From the NCBI GenBank assembly GCA_021811225.1, contig JAJZPJ010000066.1:1-13134 (forward strand): a stretch of DNA of 13,134 bases, written 5' to 3'. Origin of the DNA: Pseudomonadota bacterium. GTDB lineage: Bacteria; Pseudomonadota; Gammaproteobacteria; Burkholderiales; Rhodocyclaceae. The translations under genes were made by a program, and so were the position numbers. Positions within the stretch are counted from its first letter, which is position 1; every line of letters starts with the position of its first letter. Under the pieces are notes generated by a model, which worked only from the letters and a program-made list of their open reading frames with translations, had not been told where the DNA came from and did not search any database. Positions 1 through 6,587 of this stretch are shown here, in pieces.

Positions 1-544
1 CGGCAAGACGCAAGGGCACGGTCGCGACCTCCAGCGCGCCGCTGCCGGCGATCGACAGCCCCACGCCGACGCTCTCGCCCAGCGCGGCGAGAGCGCTGAA
101 GTGGCGGCCAGCCAGGGCGGCGGGCACGCCGCTGCCGGTCTCCGCGGGATCGACCATGACGGCGAGCGTCGGACGGGAGGGCGAGCCGCCGCTGATCTGG
201 GCGGCGATCAGGTGCAGGTCCGTACCCGAGGCGGCAAAGACGATGTCGAGTCCGGGCAGATCGGCCAGGCCGCACAGTTCGCGCAGCTCGTCCCGCATCC
301 GTTCGAGTTCGCGGGCGTAGGCGAGCGCGGGGCCGAGCCCGTGCGTCCCGGTCGCGGCGACGATGCGCTGGCGCAGGCGGTCGGCCGCGGCGAAACCCTC
401 TGCCGAGATGCGCGACGCGGTCGAGGAGCCGAGGGCCGCCAGCTGCGGGTCCGGCCGGCCGGCGTTGGCCGGATCGGCGGCAATGCGGGCGTCGCCGCCC
501 GTCAGGAGCAAGCGCTCGGTGGGCAGAAGCCGGCCCTCAGACAC
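1..544 (-). CDS. Putative fold-type I PLP-dependent enzyme (N-terminal 181 residues, truncated by window edge)
   Basis: Open frame starting at GTG 544-542 and running off the left edge without a stop; 181 residues are visible. The GTG lies inside the last codons of the ATP-grasp gene, an 8-base overlap that implies translational coupling; there is no strong Shine-Dalgarno. Visible motifs are SSTASRIS (40-47), FAASGTDLHL (103-112), ETGSGVP (135-141) and GRHFS (146-150). The SGTD stretch followed by a helix, then an E-T-G segment, resembles the cofactor-phosphate loop region of class V aminotransferase or cysteine-desulfurase-like proteins. The PLP lysine and most of the large domain would lie beyond the edge, so the class is inferred from partial motifs only. 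As last visible gene of the decarboxylase/ATP-grasp operon it probably acts on the same metabolite. I do not recognise a named orthologue. Confidence 0.7.
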   Translation of the reverse strand, partial: MSEGRLLPTERLLLTGGDARIAADPANAGRPDPQLAALGSSTASRISAEGFAAADRLRQRIVAATGTHGLGPALAYARELERMRDELRELCGLADLPGLDIVFAASGTDLHLIAAQISGGSPSRPTLAVMVDPAETGSGVPAALAGRHFSALAALGESVGVGLSIAGSGALEVATVPLRLA

Positions 545-1781
545 GGCCGCGCTTCATCGCCCCGGCCAACAACTCGCGAAAGGCGGCAAACACCTTGCGC
601 ATCTGAGCTTGCTTGTAGGGAAAGAGTTCGACCGGATCGAGCGCATGAACCACCCCGCCGGTATCGACCTCGAAAATCAGCAGCCGGCCGGCGGCGTCCT
701 CGGCGCAATCGATGACCAGATAGTCGAGTCCGAAGCGCTGGTGCACAGCCGCCAGCGCGGCGCCATGACGGCGCGCGAAATCCTCGTCGAAGTCCGCCAT
801 GAAGCGCGCTTCCTCCGCCCGTTTCTCGGCGCTCTCGGTCATGCCGGCGTTCAGGTAGTGGATCATCCAGTGCGCCGATACGCCCATATGCACGGCGAAC
901 GCGCGGCCGCCGATCAGCGCCACCCGGTACTTGCGGTACAGCCCGTCCGGACTGCGGTAATCGACGAAGCGGGAAACATAGAACTCGGACTCGGGCATGT
1001 CCTGCAGATAGCGGGCGGCGCCGGCCGGATCGTCGATCTTCGACAGGCCCTTGCCGGCATGGGAATCGATCGGCCGCAGGATGATCGGGAAGGCGCCCTC
1101 ATGCAGCAGGTCGGCGATCGGCAATTCCGCGCGCGCCAGGCGTTCCAGCGCCGGCCGGCCGACCCGCGCCGCGATCGGCATGACCGCCCCGGGCAGCGCT
1201 TCGAGCAGCGCCGAAGCGCCTTCGCGCGAGGTCGAAACGATGCGCTCGGGCAGGTTCAGCACCGGGCGCGGCCAGTTCCCGACGATCTCCTCTATTTCGG
1301 CCAGCAGCGGTCGGTTCCGATCCGATTCGCCGATGGCGACGAACAGCACGTCGTGCTCGGGCAGCCGCTCCGGCAAGGCCAGATCCGGCGTCAGGTAGAG
1401 CATGTCGAGCGCGACGTCGGAGCCCTCCAGGAGCAGATCGAGCGGCGTGTTGGTCATCAGGTCGCCCGGCGCCATCAGGGCGAGCAGCCTGATGCCGGGC
1501 TCGCCGCTTCCGGCCGCCGGCAGGCGATAGAGCTGCTGCATCGCCAGCGCCTGGGCCTGCGTGGCGAGCGCCAGCTGGTGATTCAGCCAGATCTGCAGAA
1601 TCGTCGACAAGTCCATCAGCGCTTCGGCGTCTTGCGGATCGGCCGCGGCGCGCGCCATCAGGCGCTCGCCGACGGGAACGAGATCGGCGCCGGAAAACAC
1701 CATGCGCATCAGCGCCGCCAGCCCCAGCAATTTTCGCCGCCCGCCAGCCTCGCCCGGTTGTTCGTTTGCGTCTGGATTCAT
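537..1781 (-). CDS. ATP-grasp ligase-like protein with an extra N-terminal helical domain
   Basis: A protein of 414 residues. The start ATG 1781-1779 shares one base with the stop of the decarboxylase (TGATG), with a weak GGGA about nine bases upstream. Residues 15-90 are predicted helical and look like neither ATP-grasp nor a clear TPR. Residues 95-230 look like a pre-ATP-grasp domain (LLALMAPGD, HDVLFVAIGESD). The ATP-grasp core follows: ILRPIDSHAGKGL (234-246) as the nucleotide-binding lysine/glycine loop, YRKYRVALIGG (282-292), and FEVDTGG (370-376), which corresponds to the metal-binding E-x-N of the superfamily but carries Asp instead of Asn. ATP-grasp enzymes join a carboxylate, through acyl phosphate, to an amine or thiol; which substrate is unknown. 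Next to an amino-acid decarboxylase, an amine acceptor is a natural guess. It is likely cytoplasmic, with no signal or membrane segment. A longer open frame extends upstream to 2336 but merely overlaps the decarboxylase. Confidence 0.85.
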   Translation of the reverse strand: MNPDANEQPGEAGGRRKLLGLAALMRMVFSGADLVPVGERLMARAAADPQDAEALMDLSTILQIWLNHQLALATQAQALAMQQLYRLPAAGSGEPGIRLLALMAPGDLMTNTPLDLLLEGSDVALDMLYLTPDLALPERLPEHDVLFVAIGESDRNRPLLAEIEEIVGNWPRPVLNLPERIVSTSREGASALLEALPGAVMPIAARVGRPALERLARAELPIADLLHEGAFPIILRPIDSHAGKGLSKIDDPAGAARYLQDMPESEFYVSRFVDYRSPDGLYRKYRVALIGGRAFAVHMGVSAHWMIHYLNAGMTESAEKRAEEARFMADFDEDFARRHGAALAAVHQRFGLDYLVIDCAEDAAGRLLIFEVDTGGVVHALDPVELFPYKQAQMRKVFAAFRELLAGAMKRGRV

Positions 1782-3250
1782 CAGGGTTTCCCGGTTTTCG
1801 AAATTTCGATTGCGCCCAAGGCCAGCGTCTTCGCGACCAGGGCGTCGATGTCCTGCGCTTCGGTGCGATGATTGACGATCGCGGCGCGGATCGCCAGACG
1901 ACCGGCGATCGTGGTGCTGGAGGGGGCCGCGACGCCCGACTCCTGCAGCGCCACCACGATCGCCGCATTGACCCGGTGGGCGGTCGTATCGTCGCTGCAG
2001 CGATAGCGGAAGCAGACGATGTTGAGTGCCACCGGCGCCAGCAGTTCCAGCGCCGGACTGGCCTCGATCTGGCGCTTCAGGTACTGGGCCAGTTGGCAGG
2101 TGTTGGCGATCATTTGCCCCAGCCGCTCCACGCCGTAGAACTTGAGCGTGAACCAGGTCTTCAAGGCCCTGAAGCCGCGCGACAGGTCGGGGCCGAAATC
2201 GCAGGGCCAGGGCGAACCGGCGGCCAGCCCGCGACTCTCGCGCTTGAGATAGGAGGTGGCCGAGGCGAAGCTGTCCCGGTGCAGCTCGCCGTCCCTGACC
2301 AGGACGAAACCGGCGTCGTAGGGCACCTGGCCCCACTTGTGGAAGTCGAAGGCGATGGAGTCGGCCTGCTCGATGCCGCTAAAGTGCGGCGCCAGTTCCG
2401 GCGCCAGCATGGCCAGCGCGCCGTAGGCGCCATCGACGTGGAACCAGAGAGCCTGTGCCCGGGCGAGCTGGCCGAGCGCGACGAGATCGTCGATGGCGCC
2501 GACATCGACCGAGCCGGCGGTGCCGGCGACCAGAAACGGCGTCAGGCCGGCGGCGCGGTCGTCCGCGATCGCGCGTGCCAGCGCCGCGACGTCCATCTGG
2601 AAGCGCTCGTTCACCGCGACGAGGCGCAGCGATTCCGAGCCGATGCCGGCGATGTCCATCGCCTTGGCGATGCAGACGTGCGCGCCGGTGGAGGCGTAGG
2701 CGACCAGACGCCGCGGGTCTGCCGCCAGGCCCTGGCGGCGCACGGCGAGGCCCAGGGCCGCAGTCCTGGCCACCAGCACGGCGATCAGGTTGGCGGCCGA
2801 GGTGCCGGTGACGAAGAGGCCGGTGGCGCTCTCGGGAAAGGCGAAGATTTCCCGGACCCATTCGACCACCTGCCGCTCCACCGCGATCGGAATCTGGTCG
2901 CGGCCGCCGAGATTGGCGTTCAGCCCGGCGGCCAGCATCTCGGCCAGCATGCCCACCGGCGTGCCGCCGCCATTGACCCAGCCCATGAAGCCGGGATGGG
3001 CGTTGCCCGCGGCATAGGGAAGGATGTCGTCGATGAAGCGCCGATGCAGCGCGGTGAGTTCGCTGGGAGCCGTCGGCAAGGGCTCATGAAAACCGTCCCT
3101 GACCGTCTGCGGGATCGGCTGCCAGACCGGGCGCTGGCGCAGGTGCTCGAGGTAGTCGAACATGTCGTCGAGCATGACGTGGCCCTGCGCGCGCAGGGCC
3201 TGCCAGTCCTCGGGATCGAGCGTCGCGCGCAGCTTCATATCGTCACTCAT
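1781..3250 (-). CDS. Group II PLP-dependent amino acid decarboxylase (aromatic-L-amino-acid decarboxylase type)
   Basis: A protein of 489 residues, the normal length for the aromatic/glutamate decarboxylase family, which removes the alpha-carboxyl of an L-amino acid to give an amine and CO2. Landmarks: HPGFMGWVNGGG (85-96) in the N-terminal substrate region; TGTSAANL (148-155) for phosphate binding; TGAHVCIAKA (188-197) with the His that stacks on the PLP ring; HVDGAYG (271-277) with the Asp that pairs with the pyridine nitrogen; FDFHKW (301-306) with Lys305 as Schiff-base lysine. All catalytic positions are present, so it should be active. Substrate (Tyr, Trp, Phe, DOPA or another) cannot be told from sequence. 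The start ATG at 3250 lies 12 bases after the MDR gene stop with no recognisable Shine-Dalgarno, so it is probably translated by coupling. The next gene, an ATP-grasp protein, overlaps its stop by one base. Confidence 0.95.
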   Translation of the reverse strand: MSDDMKLRATLDPEDWQALRAQGHVMLDDMFDYLEHLRQRPVWQPIPQTVRDGFHEPLPTAPSELTALHRRFIDDILPYAAGNAHPGFMGWVNGGGTPVGMLAEMLAAGLNANLGGRDQIPIAVERQVVEWVREIFAFPESATGLFVTGTSAANLIAVLVARTAALGLAVRRQGLAADPRRLVAYASTGAHVCIAKAMDIAGIGSESLRLVAVNERFQMDVAALARAIADDRAAGLTPFLVAGTAGSVDVGAIDDLVALGQLARAQALWFHVDGAYGALAMLAPELAPHFSGIEQADSIAFDFHKWGQVPYDAGFVLVRDGELHRDSFASATSYLKRESRGLAAGSPWPCDFGPDLSRGFRALKTWFTLKFYGVERLGQMIANTCQLAQYLKRQIEASPALELLAPVALNIVCFRYRCSDDTTAHRVNAAIVVALQESGVAAPSSTTIAGRLAIRAAIVNHRTEAQDIDALVAKTLALGAIEISKTGKP

Positions 3251-3262
3251 GATGGTTGGGGC

Positions 3263-4246
3263 TCAAGCGCGAACCTGCAGCACGATCTTGCCGATGTGCC
3301 GGCTGCTCTCCATCAGCCGATGCGCCTCGCCCGCCTGCCCGATGGGATACGCGGCGAACAAATGGGTCTGCAATTTTCCCGCGGCCAGCGCCGGCCAGAT
3401 CTCGGCCCGCAGCGCGTCGCGGATCGCCGCCTTCTCGGCCACGGTGCGCGGACGCATGGTCGAGCCGGCGAGGGTCAGGCGCTTCGTCATCACCGGCAGG
3501 AAATCGAATTCGGTCTTGCTGCCCGCGAGGAAGGCGATCATCACCAGCCGGCCGTCGCGGCGCAACAGCCCGACGTTCTTCTGCAGATAGCTGCCGCCGA
3601 CCATGTCGAGCACGACATCGACGCCTTCGCCGCCGGTGGCCGCCTTGACCGCCTCGACGAAATCGCCGCTGCGGTAATTGATCGCGGTGTCGGCGCCGAA
3701 GGCTCTGCAGAACTCGGCCTTCTCTTCGCTGCCGACGGTGACGATCACCTCGGCGCCGACGTGGTTGGCGAGCCCGATCGCGGTGAGCCCGATGCCGCTC
3801 GAGCCGCCATGGACCAGGAGCCGCTCGCCGGCCTTCAAGCGGCCGATGTCGATCAGATTGGCCCAGACGGTAAACCACGTCTCGGGCAGGCTGGCGGCCT
3901 CGGCCAGGCTCATGCCCTCGGGAACGGGCAGCGCGTGCGCCGCGGGCGTCACGCAATACTCGGCGTAGCCGCCGCCCGGGACCAGCGCGGTGACCCGATC
4001 ATCGACCCGCCATTCGCCGACGCCCGCGCCCAGCGCCGCGACCCGCCCGGCCACCTCCAGCCCGAGGATCGGCGAGGCGCCCGGCGGCGGCGGGTATTTG
4101 CCGGCACGCTGCGCCACGTCGGGCCGGTTGACCCCCGCGTAATGAACCTCGATCAGGATATCTCCCGGACCGGGGACCGGCGCTTCGCACTCGCCCAGGG
4201 CCATCGATTCGGGCGTGCCCGCGCTGCCATAGCTCACATATTTCAT
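3263..4246 (-). CDS. NAD(P)H quinone oxidoreductase, MDR superfamily (PIG3/zeta-crystallin type)
   Basis: A protein of 327 residues, full family length. It is a medium-chain dehydrogenase/reductase without the catalytic zinc ligands: the N-terminal part reads AGVNRPDVAQRAGKYPPPPG (37-56) then LGLEVAGRV (61-69), typical of the quinone oxidoreductase/PIG3 branch. The Rossmann nucleotide motif HGGSSGIG is at 146-153, and INYRSGDF (189-196) follows as in NADPH-specific members. It would reduce quinones or alpha,beta-unsaturated carbonyls with NADPH in the cytoplasm. ATG 4246 is preceded by GAGGAAG (plus-strand 4254-4260) at a seven-base distance, a good ribosome site. It is the first gene of the minus-strand run leading to the decarboxylase and ATP-grasp genes. 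Such enzymes are common and promiscuous, so a role in that pathway is possible but not shown. Confidence 0.93.
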   Translation of the reverse strand: MKYVSYGSAGTPESMALGECEAPVPGPGDILIEVHYAGVNRPDVAQRAGKYPPPPGASPILGLEVAGRVAALGAGVGEWRVDDRVTALVPGGGYAEYCVTPAAHALPVPEGMSLAEAASLPETWFTVWANLIDIGRLKAGERLLVHGGSSGIGLTAIGLANHVGAEVIVTVGSEEKAEFCRAFGADTAINYRSGDFVEAVKAATGGEGVDVVLDMVGGSYLQKNVGLLRRDGRLVMIAFLAGSKTEFDFLPVMTKRLTLAGSTMRPRTVAEKAAIRDALRAEIWPALAAGKLQTHLFAAYPIGQAGEAHRLMESSRHIGKIVLQVRA

Positions 4247-4303
4247 CGTCCGGCTTCCTCGTTCAAGATTGCTTCGCCTTCGGCGCGCAGAAACGACCCA
4301 TTC

Positions 4304-4412
4304 TGTCGTTGCGAGGCCCGCAGGGCCGCGGCAAACCAGGATCGCCGCGCTGCCGTCCCACGGGAATTCCCACGGCCGTCACTGCGAGGCCGCAGGCCGT
4401 GGCCGTCGCGAT
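4304..4412. repeat. REP-like palindromic repeat pair in the MDR/nitroreductase spacer
   Basis: The spacer 4247-4420 holds two similar units in the same orientation. Unit A (about 4308-4333) contains TTGCGAGGCCCGCAGGGCC, with GGCCC (4315-4319) pairing with GGGCC (4323-4327) over a GCA loop. Unit B (about 4379-4403) contains CTGCGAGGCCGCAGGCC, with GGCC (4388-4391) pairing with GGCC (4395-4398), again over GCA. Between them lies GGATCGCCGCG (4339-4349), which looks like an inverted flank, a duplicated CCCACGG (4357-4363, 4369-4375) and a perfect GGGAATTCCC palindrome (4362-4371). The pattern TTGCGAGG-palindrome-CGYGGCAA resembles a dispersed intergenic repeat known in many proteobacteria. Copies elsewhere in the genome cannot be seen here. 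The element starts just past the nitroreductase stop. Confidence 0.6.
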
Positions 4413-4420
4413 GGCGCCGG

Positions 4421-5005
4421 TCACTCGATGCGGCAGGCTTCGGCAAACGTCAGGCGGGGATTGCGCGGGAACAGCTTGGCGGCGTCGCCGTAACCCAGAT
4501 TGCAGACGAAATTGGCTTTGACCGCGCTGTCCTTGAAGAACGCGGCGTTGATCTTGTCGGCGTCGAAACCCGACATCGGCCCGCAATCGAGGCCCAGCGC
4601 CCGCGCCGCCAGGATCAGGTAGGCGCCTTGCAGGCTGCTGTTGCGAAAGGCGGTGGCATCGATCAGCGCCTGATTGCCGACGAACCAGGAACGCGCGTCC
4701 GCCTGCGGGAACAAGACCGGCAATTTTTCGTAGAAGGCGCCGTCCATGGCGACGATCACGGTGACCGGCGCGGCCCGGGTCTTGTCCTGGTTGCCCGGCG
4801 CCATGCATGGCAGCAGGCGTTCCTTGGCCGCGCGCGACTTGACGAAGACGATGCGGGCGGGCGAGCCGTTGGCGGCGGTCGGCCCCCACTTCATGCACTC
4901 GTAGAGCTCATGGAGCAGCTCGTCGGAAACCGGGCGATCCTGCCAGACGTTGTGGGTCCGCGCGGCGGCAAAGAGCTGATCGAGCGCGGCTTGGTCGAGT
5001 TTCAT
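4421..5005 (-). CDS. Nitroreductase-family FMN enzyme, RutE/HadB type (probable malonic semialdehyde reductase)
   Basis: A protein of 194 residues, close to E. coli RutE (196). It shares the family pattern: ARTHNVWQDRPVSDELL (15-31), MKWGPTAANGSPARIVFV (38-55), ARSWFVGN (104-111), TAFRNSSLQGAYLILAARAL (118-137) and GLDCGPMSGFD (138-148). RutE-type proteins use NAD(P)H and FMN to reduce malonic semialdehyde to 3-hydroxypropionate in pyrimidine breakdown; other members reduce haloacid or nitro compounds. No other rut genes are visible here, so the assignment rests on the protein alone. ATG 5005 has AGGAAA (plus-strand 5011-5016) five bases before it. It is divergent from the hydratase/acyltransferase gene, with 54 bases between the start codons, and is separated from the downstream MDR gene by a 174-base repeat-bearing spacer. 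Confidence 0.9.
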   Translation of the reverse strand: MKLDQAALDQLFAAARTHNVWQDRPVSDELLHELYECMKWGPTAANGSPARIVFVKSRAAKERLLPCMAPGNQDKTRAAPVTVIVAMDGAFYEKLPVLFPQADARSWFVGNQALIDATAFRNSSLQGAYLILAARALGLDCGPMSGFDADKINAAFFKDSAVKANFVCNLGYGDAAKLFPRNPRLTFAEACRIE

Positions 5006-5036
5006 GGGCGTTTCCTGATGAAGACGAGAGGCGCAT

Positions 5037-5042
5037 TATAAT
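5037..5042 (+). promoter_or_regulatory. Candidate -10 element for the hydratase/acyltransferase gene
   Basis: A perfect TATAAT lies in the 54-base divergent spacer, 18 bases before the plus-strand start codon. No convincing -35 is found 16-18 bases upstream, where the sequence is also the ribosome site of the opposite gene. Initiation about seven bases downstream would give a leader of roughly 11 bases that begins right at the Shine-Dalgarno. This is pattern matching only. Confidence 0.45.
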
Positions 5043-5049
5043 TGGCTTT

Positions 5050-5054
5050 AGGAG
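5050..5054 (+). promoter_or_regulatory. Shine-Dalgarno AGGAG fixing the start of the hydratase/acyltransferase gene
   Basis: AGGAG sits five bases before ATG 5060. The reading frame is open back to a TTG at 5042, but that start would put this ribosome site inside the coding region, so ATG 5060 is chosen. Confidence 0.85.
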
Positions 5055-5059
5055 CCGAC

Positions 5060-6457
5060 ATGAGCCAAGACACCATTCAGAACCGTACCTACGACGAGAT
5101 CCAGGTCGGCGACAGCGCCACGCTGGTGCGCACCCTGCGCGCCGAGGACATCCAGTTGTTCGCGATCATGTCCGGCGACGTCAATCCCGCCCACGTCGAT
5201 CCCGAATACGCGCGTTCGTCGATGTTCCGCGAAGTGATCGCCCACGGCATGTGGGGCGGCGCGCTGATCTCGACCGTGCTGGGCACCCAGTTTCCCGGCC
5301 CGGGCACCATCTACATCGACCAGACCCTGCACTTCTCGCGGCCGGTGGCGCTGGGCGACACCATCACCGTCACCCTCACCTGCCAGAAGAAGTTCGATCA
5401 CAATCACCACATCGTCTTCGACTGTCTGTGCGCCAATCAGGAGGGTCTCAAGGTGATCGGCGGCACCGCCGAAGTGCTGGCGCCGACCGAGAAGATCAAG
5501 CGCGCGCGCATGACCATGCCGGGGTTTACGATCAGCGACCGGCAGGCCCGCTACGACCACCTGCTGGCCATGACCCGCGGCCTCGCGCCGATCGCCATGG
5601 CCGTGGTCCATCCCTGCGACGGCGAGTCCCTGAAGGGCGCGCTGATGGCGCGGGACGCCGGTCTGATATTGCCGACCCTGGTCGGTCCGGAAGAGAAGCT
5701 GCGCCCGCTGGCCGAGCAGATCGGCGTCTCCCTCGACGGCTGCCGCATCATCGACGTGCCGCACAGCCACGCCGCGGCCGAGGTCGCGGTGAGGATGGCG
5801 CGCAACTTCGAGGTCGAGGCGCTGATGAAGGGCTCCTTGCACACCGACGAACTGATGGAGGCGGTGGTCAATAAGGAGACCGGTCTGCGCACCCATCGCC
5901 GCATCAGCCACGTGTTCCTGATGGACGTGCCGACCTATCCGCGGCCGCTGTTGATCACCGATGCCGCGGTGAATGTCGAACCGTCGCTGGAGGACAAGGT
6001 CGATATCGTGCAAAACGCCATCGATCTGGCACGGATGATCGGCATTGCCGAGCCCAAGGTGGCGATCCTGGCGGCGGTGGAAATGGTCAATCCCAAGATG
6101 CGCGCCACGCTCGACGCCGCGGCACTGTGCAAGATGGCCGACCGCGGCCAGATCACCGGCGGCCTGCTCGACGGCCCGCTGGCCTTCGACAACGCGGTGT
6201 CGCTCATCGCCGCCAAGACCAAGGGCATCCGCTCGATGGTGGCGGGCCAGGCCGACGTCCTGGTGGTGCCGGACATCGAATCGGGCAACATGCTGGCCAA
6301 GCAGCTCGAATATCTGGCCGACGCGCTCTCCGCCGGCATCGTCCTGGGCGCCCGCGTGCCGATCGTGCTCACCAGCCGCGCCGACTCGGCCGAGACGCGC
6401 ACCGCCTCGACCGCCATCGCCGTGGTCATCGCCCACGCCAAGCGCAAACAGACGTGA
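5060..6457 (+). CDS. Bifunctional MaoC-type enoyl-CoA hydratase / phosphate acetyl(butyryl)transferase
   Basis: A protein of 465 residues made of two fused domains. Residues 10-145 are a MaoC hot-dog domain with SGDVNPAHVDPEYA (38-51), where Asp40 and His45 match the catalytic pair of R-specific enoyl-CoA hydratases, and IAHGMWGGALIS (60-71). Residues 165-460 are a phosphate acetyl/butyryltransferase domain: HPCDGESLKGALMARDAGLI (184-203), MKGSLHTDELMEAV (256-269), SHVFLMDVPTYP (283-294), GLLDGPLAFDNAVS (368-381) and VLVVPDIESGNMLAKQLEYL (400-419). The second domain swaps CoA for phosphate on an acyl-CoA; the acetate kinase encoded downstream can then make ATP and the free acid. The fusion is a known proteobacterial architecture. 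Whether the acyl group is acetyl, butyryl or a hydroxyacyl is not decided by the sequence. The hydratase domain suggests a link to beta-oxidation or polyhydroxyalkanoate monomers. Confidence 0.95.
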   Translation: MSQDTIQNRTYDEIQVGDSATLVRTLRAEDIQLFAIMSGDVNPAHVDPEYARSSMFREVIAHGMWGGALISTVLGTQFPGPGTIYIDQTLHFSRPVALGDTITVTLTCQKKFDHNHHIVFDCLCANQEGLKVIGGTAEVLAPTEKIKRARMTMPGFTISDRQARYDHLLAMTRGLAPIAMAVVHPCDGESLKGALMARDAGLILPTLVGPEEKLRPLAEQIGVSLDGCRIIDVPHSHAAAEVAVRMARNFEVEALMKGSLHTDELMEAVVNKETGLRTHRRISHVFLMDVPTYPRPLLITDAAVNVEPSLEDKVDIVQNAIDLARMIGIAEPKVAILAAVEMVNPKMRATLDAAALCKMADRGQITGGLLDGPLAFDNAVSLIAAKTKGIRSMVAGQADVLVVPDIESGNMLAKQLEYLADALSAGIVLGARVPIVLTSRADSAETRTASTAIAVVIAHAKRKQT

Positions 6458-6501
6458 ACGAAGTGTGGGCCTGCCGTGGTCTCCGTTATGCTTCGTCGCT
6501 C

Positions 6502-6543
6502 GACCGGCGGAGGGGGCAACGCCGGTCCGCAGGAAAATTGTTT
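6502..6543 (+). terminator. Terminator-like hairpin after the hydratase/acyltransferase gene
   Basis: GACCGGCG (6502-6509) and CGCCGGTC (6520-6527) form a perfect 8-base-pair stem around a 10-base loop, 44 bases after the stop codon. The tail CGCAGGAAAATTGTTT is only partly T-rich and the T-run is displaced, so intrinsic termination would be imperfect. It separates the hydratase/acyltransferase gene from the ATPase promoter. Confidence 0.45.
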
Positions 6544-6575
6544 GAAATTTCGGAGTTCAATGCCGATTTATCTAA

Positions 6576-6581
6576 TATAAT
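6576..6581 (+). promoter_or_regulatory. Candidate -10 element predicting a leaderless ATPase mRNA
   Basis: A perfect TATAAT in a strongly A/T-rich stretch (6536-6586) ends seven bases before ATG 6588, so transcription would start at or next to the start codon. No Shine-Dalgarno precedes the ATG. A -35 hexamer at normal spacing is weak (GAGTTC, 6553-6558). Confidence 0.55.
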
Positions 6582-6587
6582 TTTCGG

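Noticed and set aside
363..1871. A 502-codon plus-strand frame opposite the ATP-grasp gene
   Set aside because: No motifs, biased composition, no ribosome site; the ATP-grasp frame on the minus strand is coupled to its neighbours.
1766..5041. A 1091-codon open frame on the plus strand opposite five minus-strand genes
   Set aside because: Its protein is low in complexity and rich in Arg, Gly, Ala, His and Asp, with no motifs. It mirrors the codon bias of the well-supported genes on the other strand, as expected in GC-rich DNA.
5048..6436. A 462-codon minus-strand frame opposite the hydratase/acyltransferase gene
   Set aside because: It is an antisense shadow with no recognisable motifs; the plus-strand gene has complete catalytic signatures and a ribosome site.
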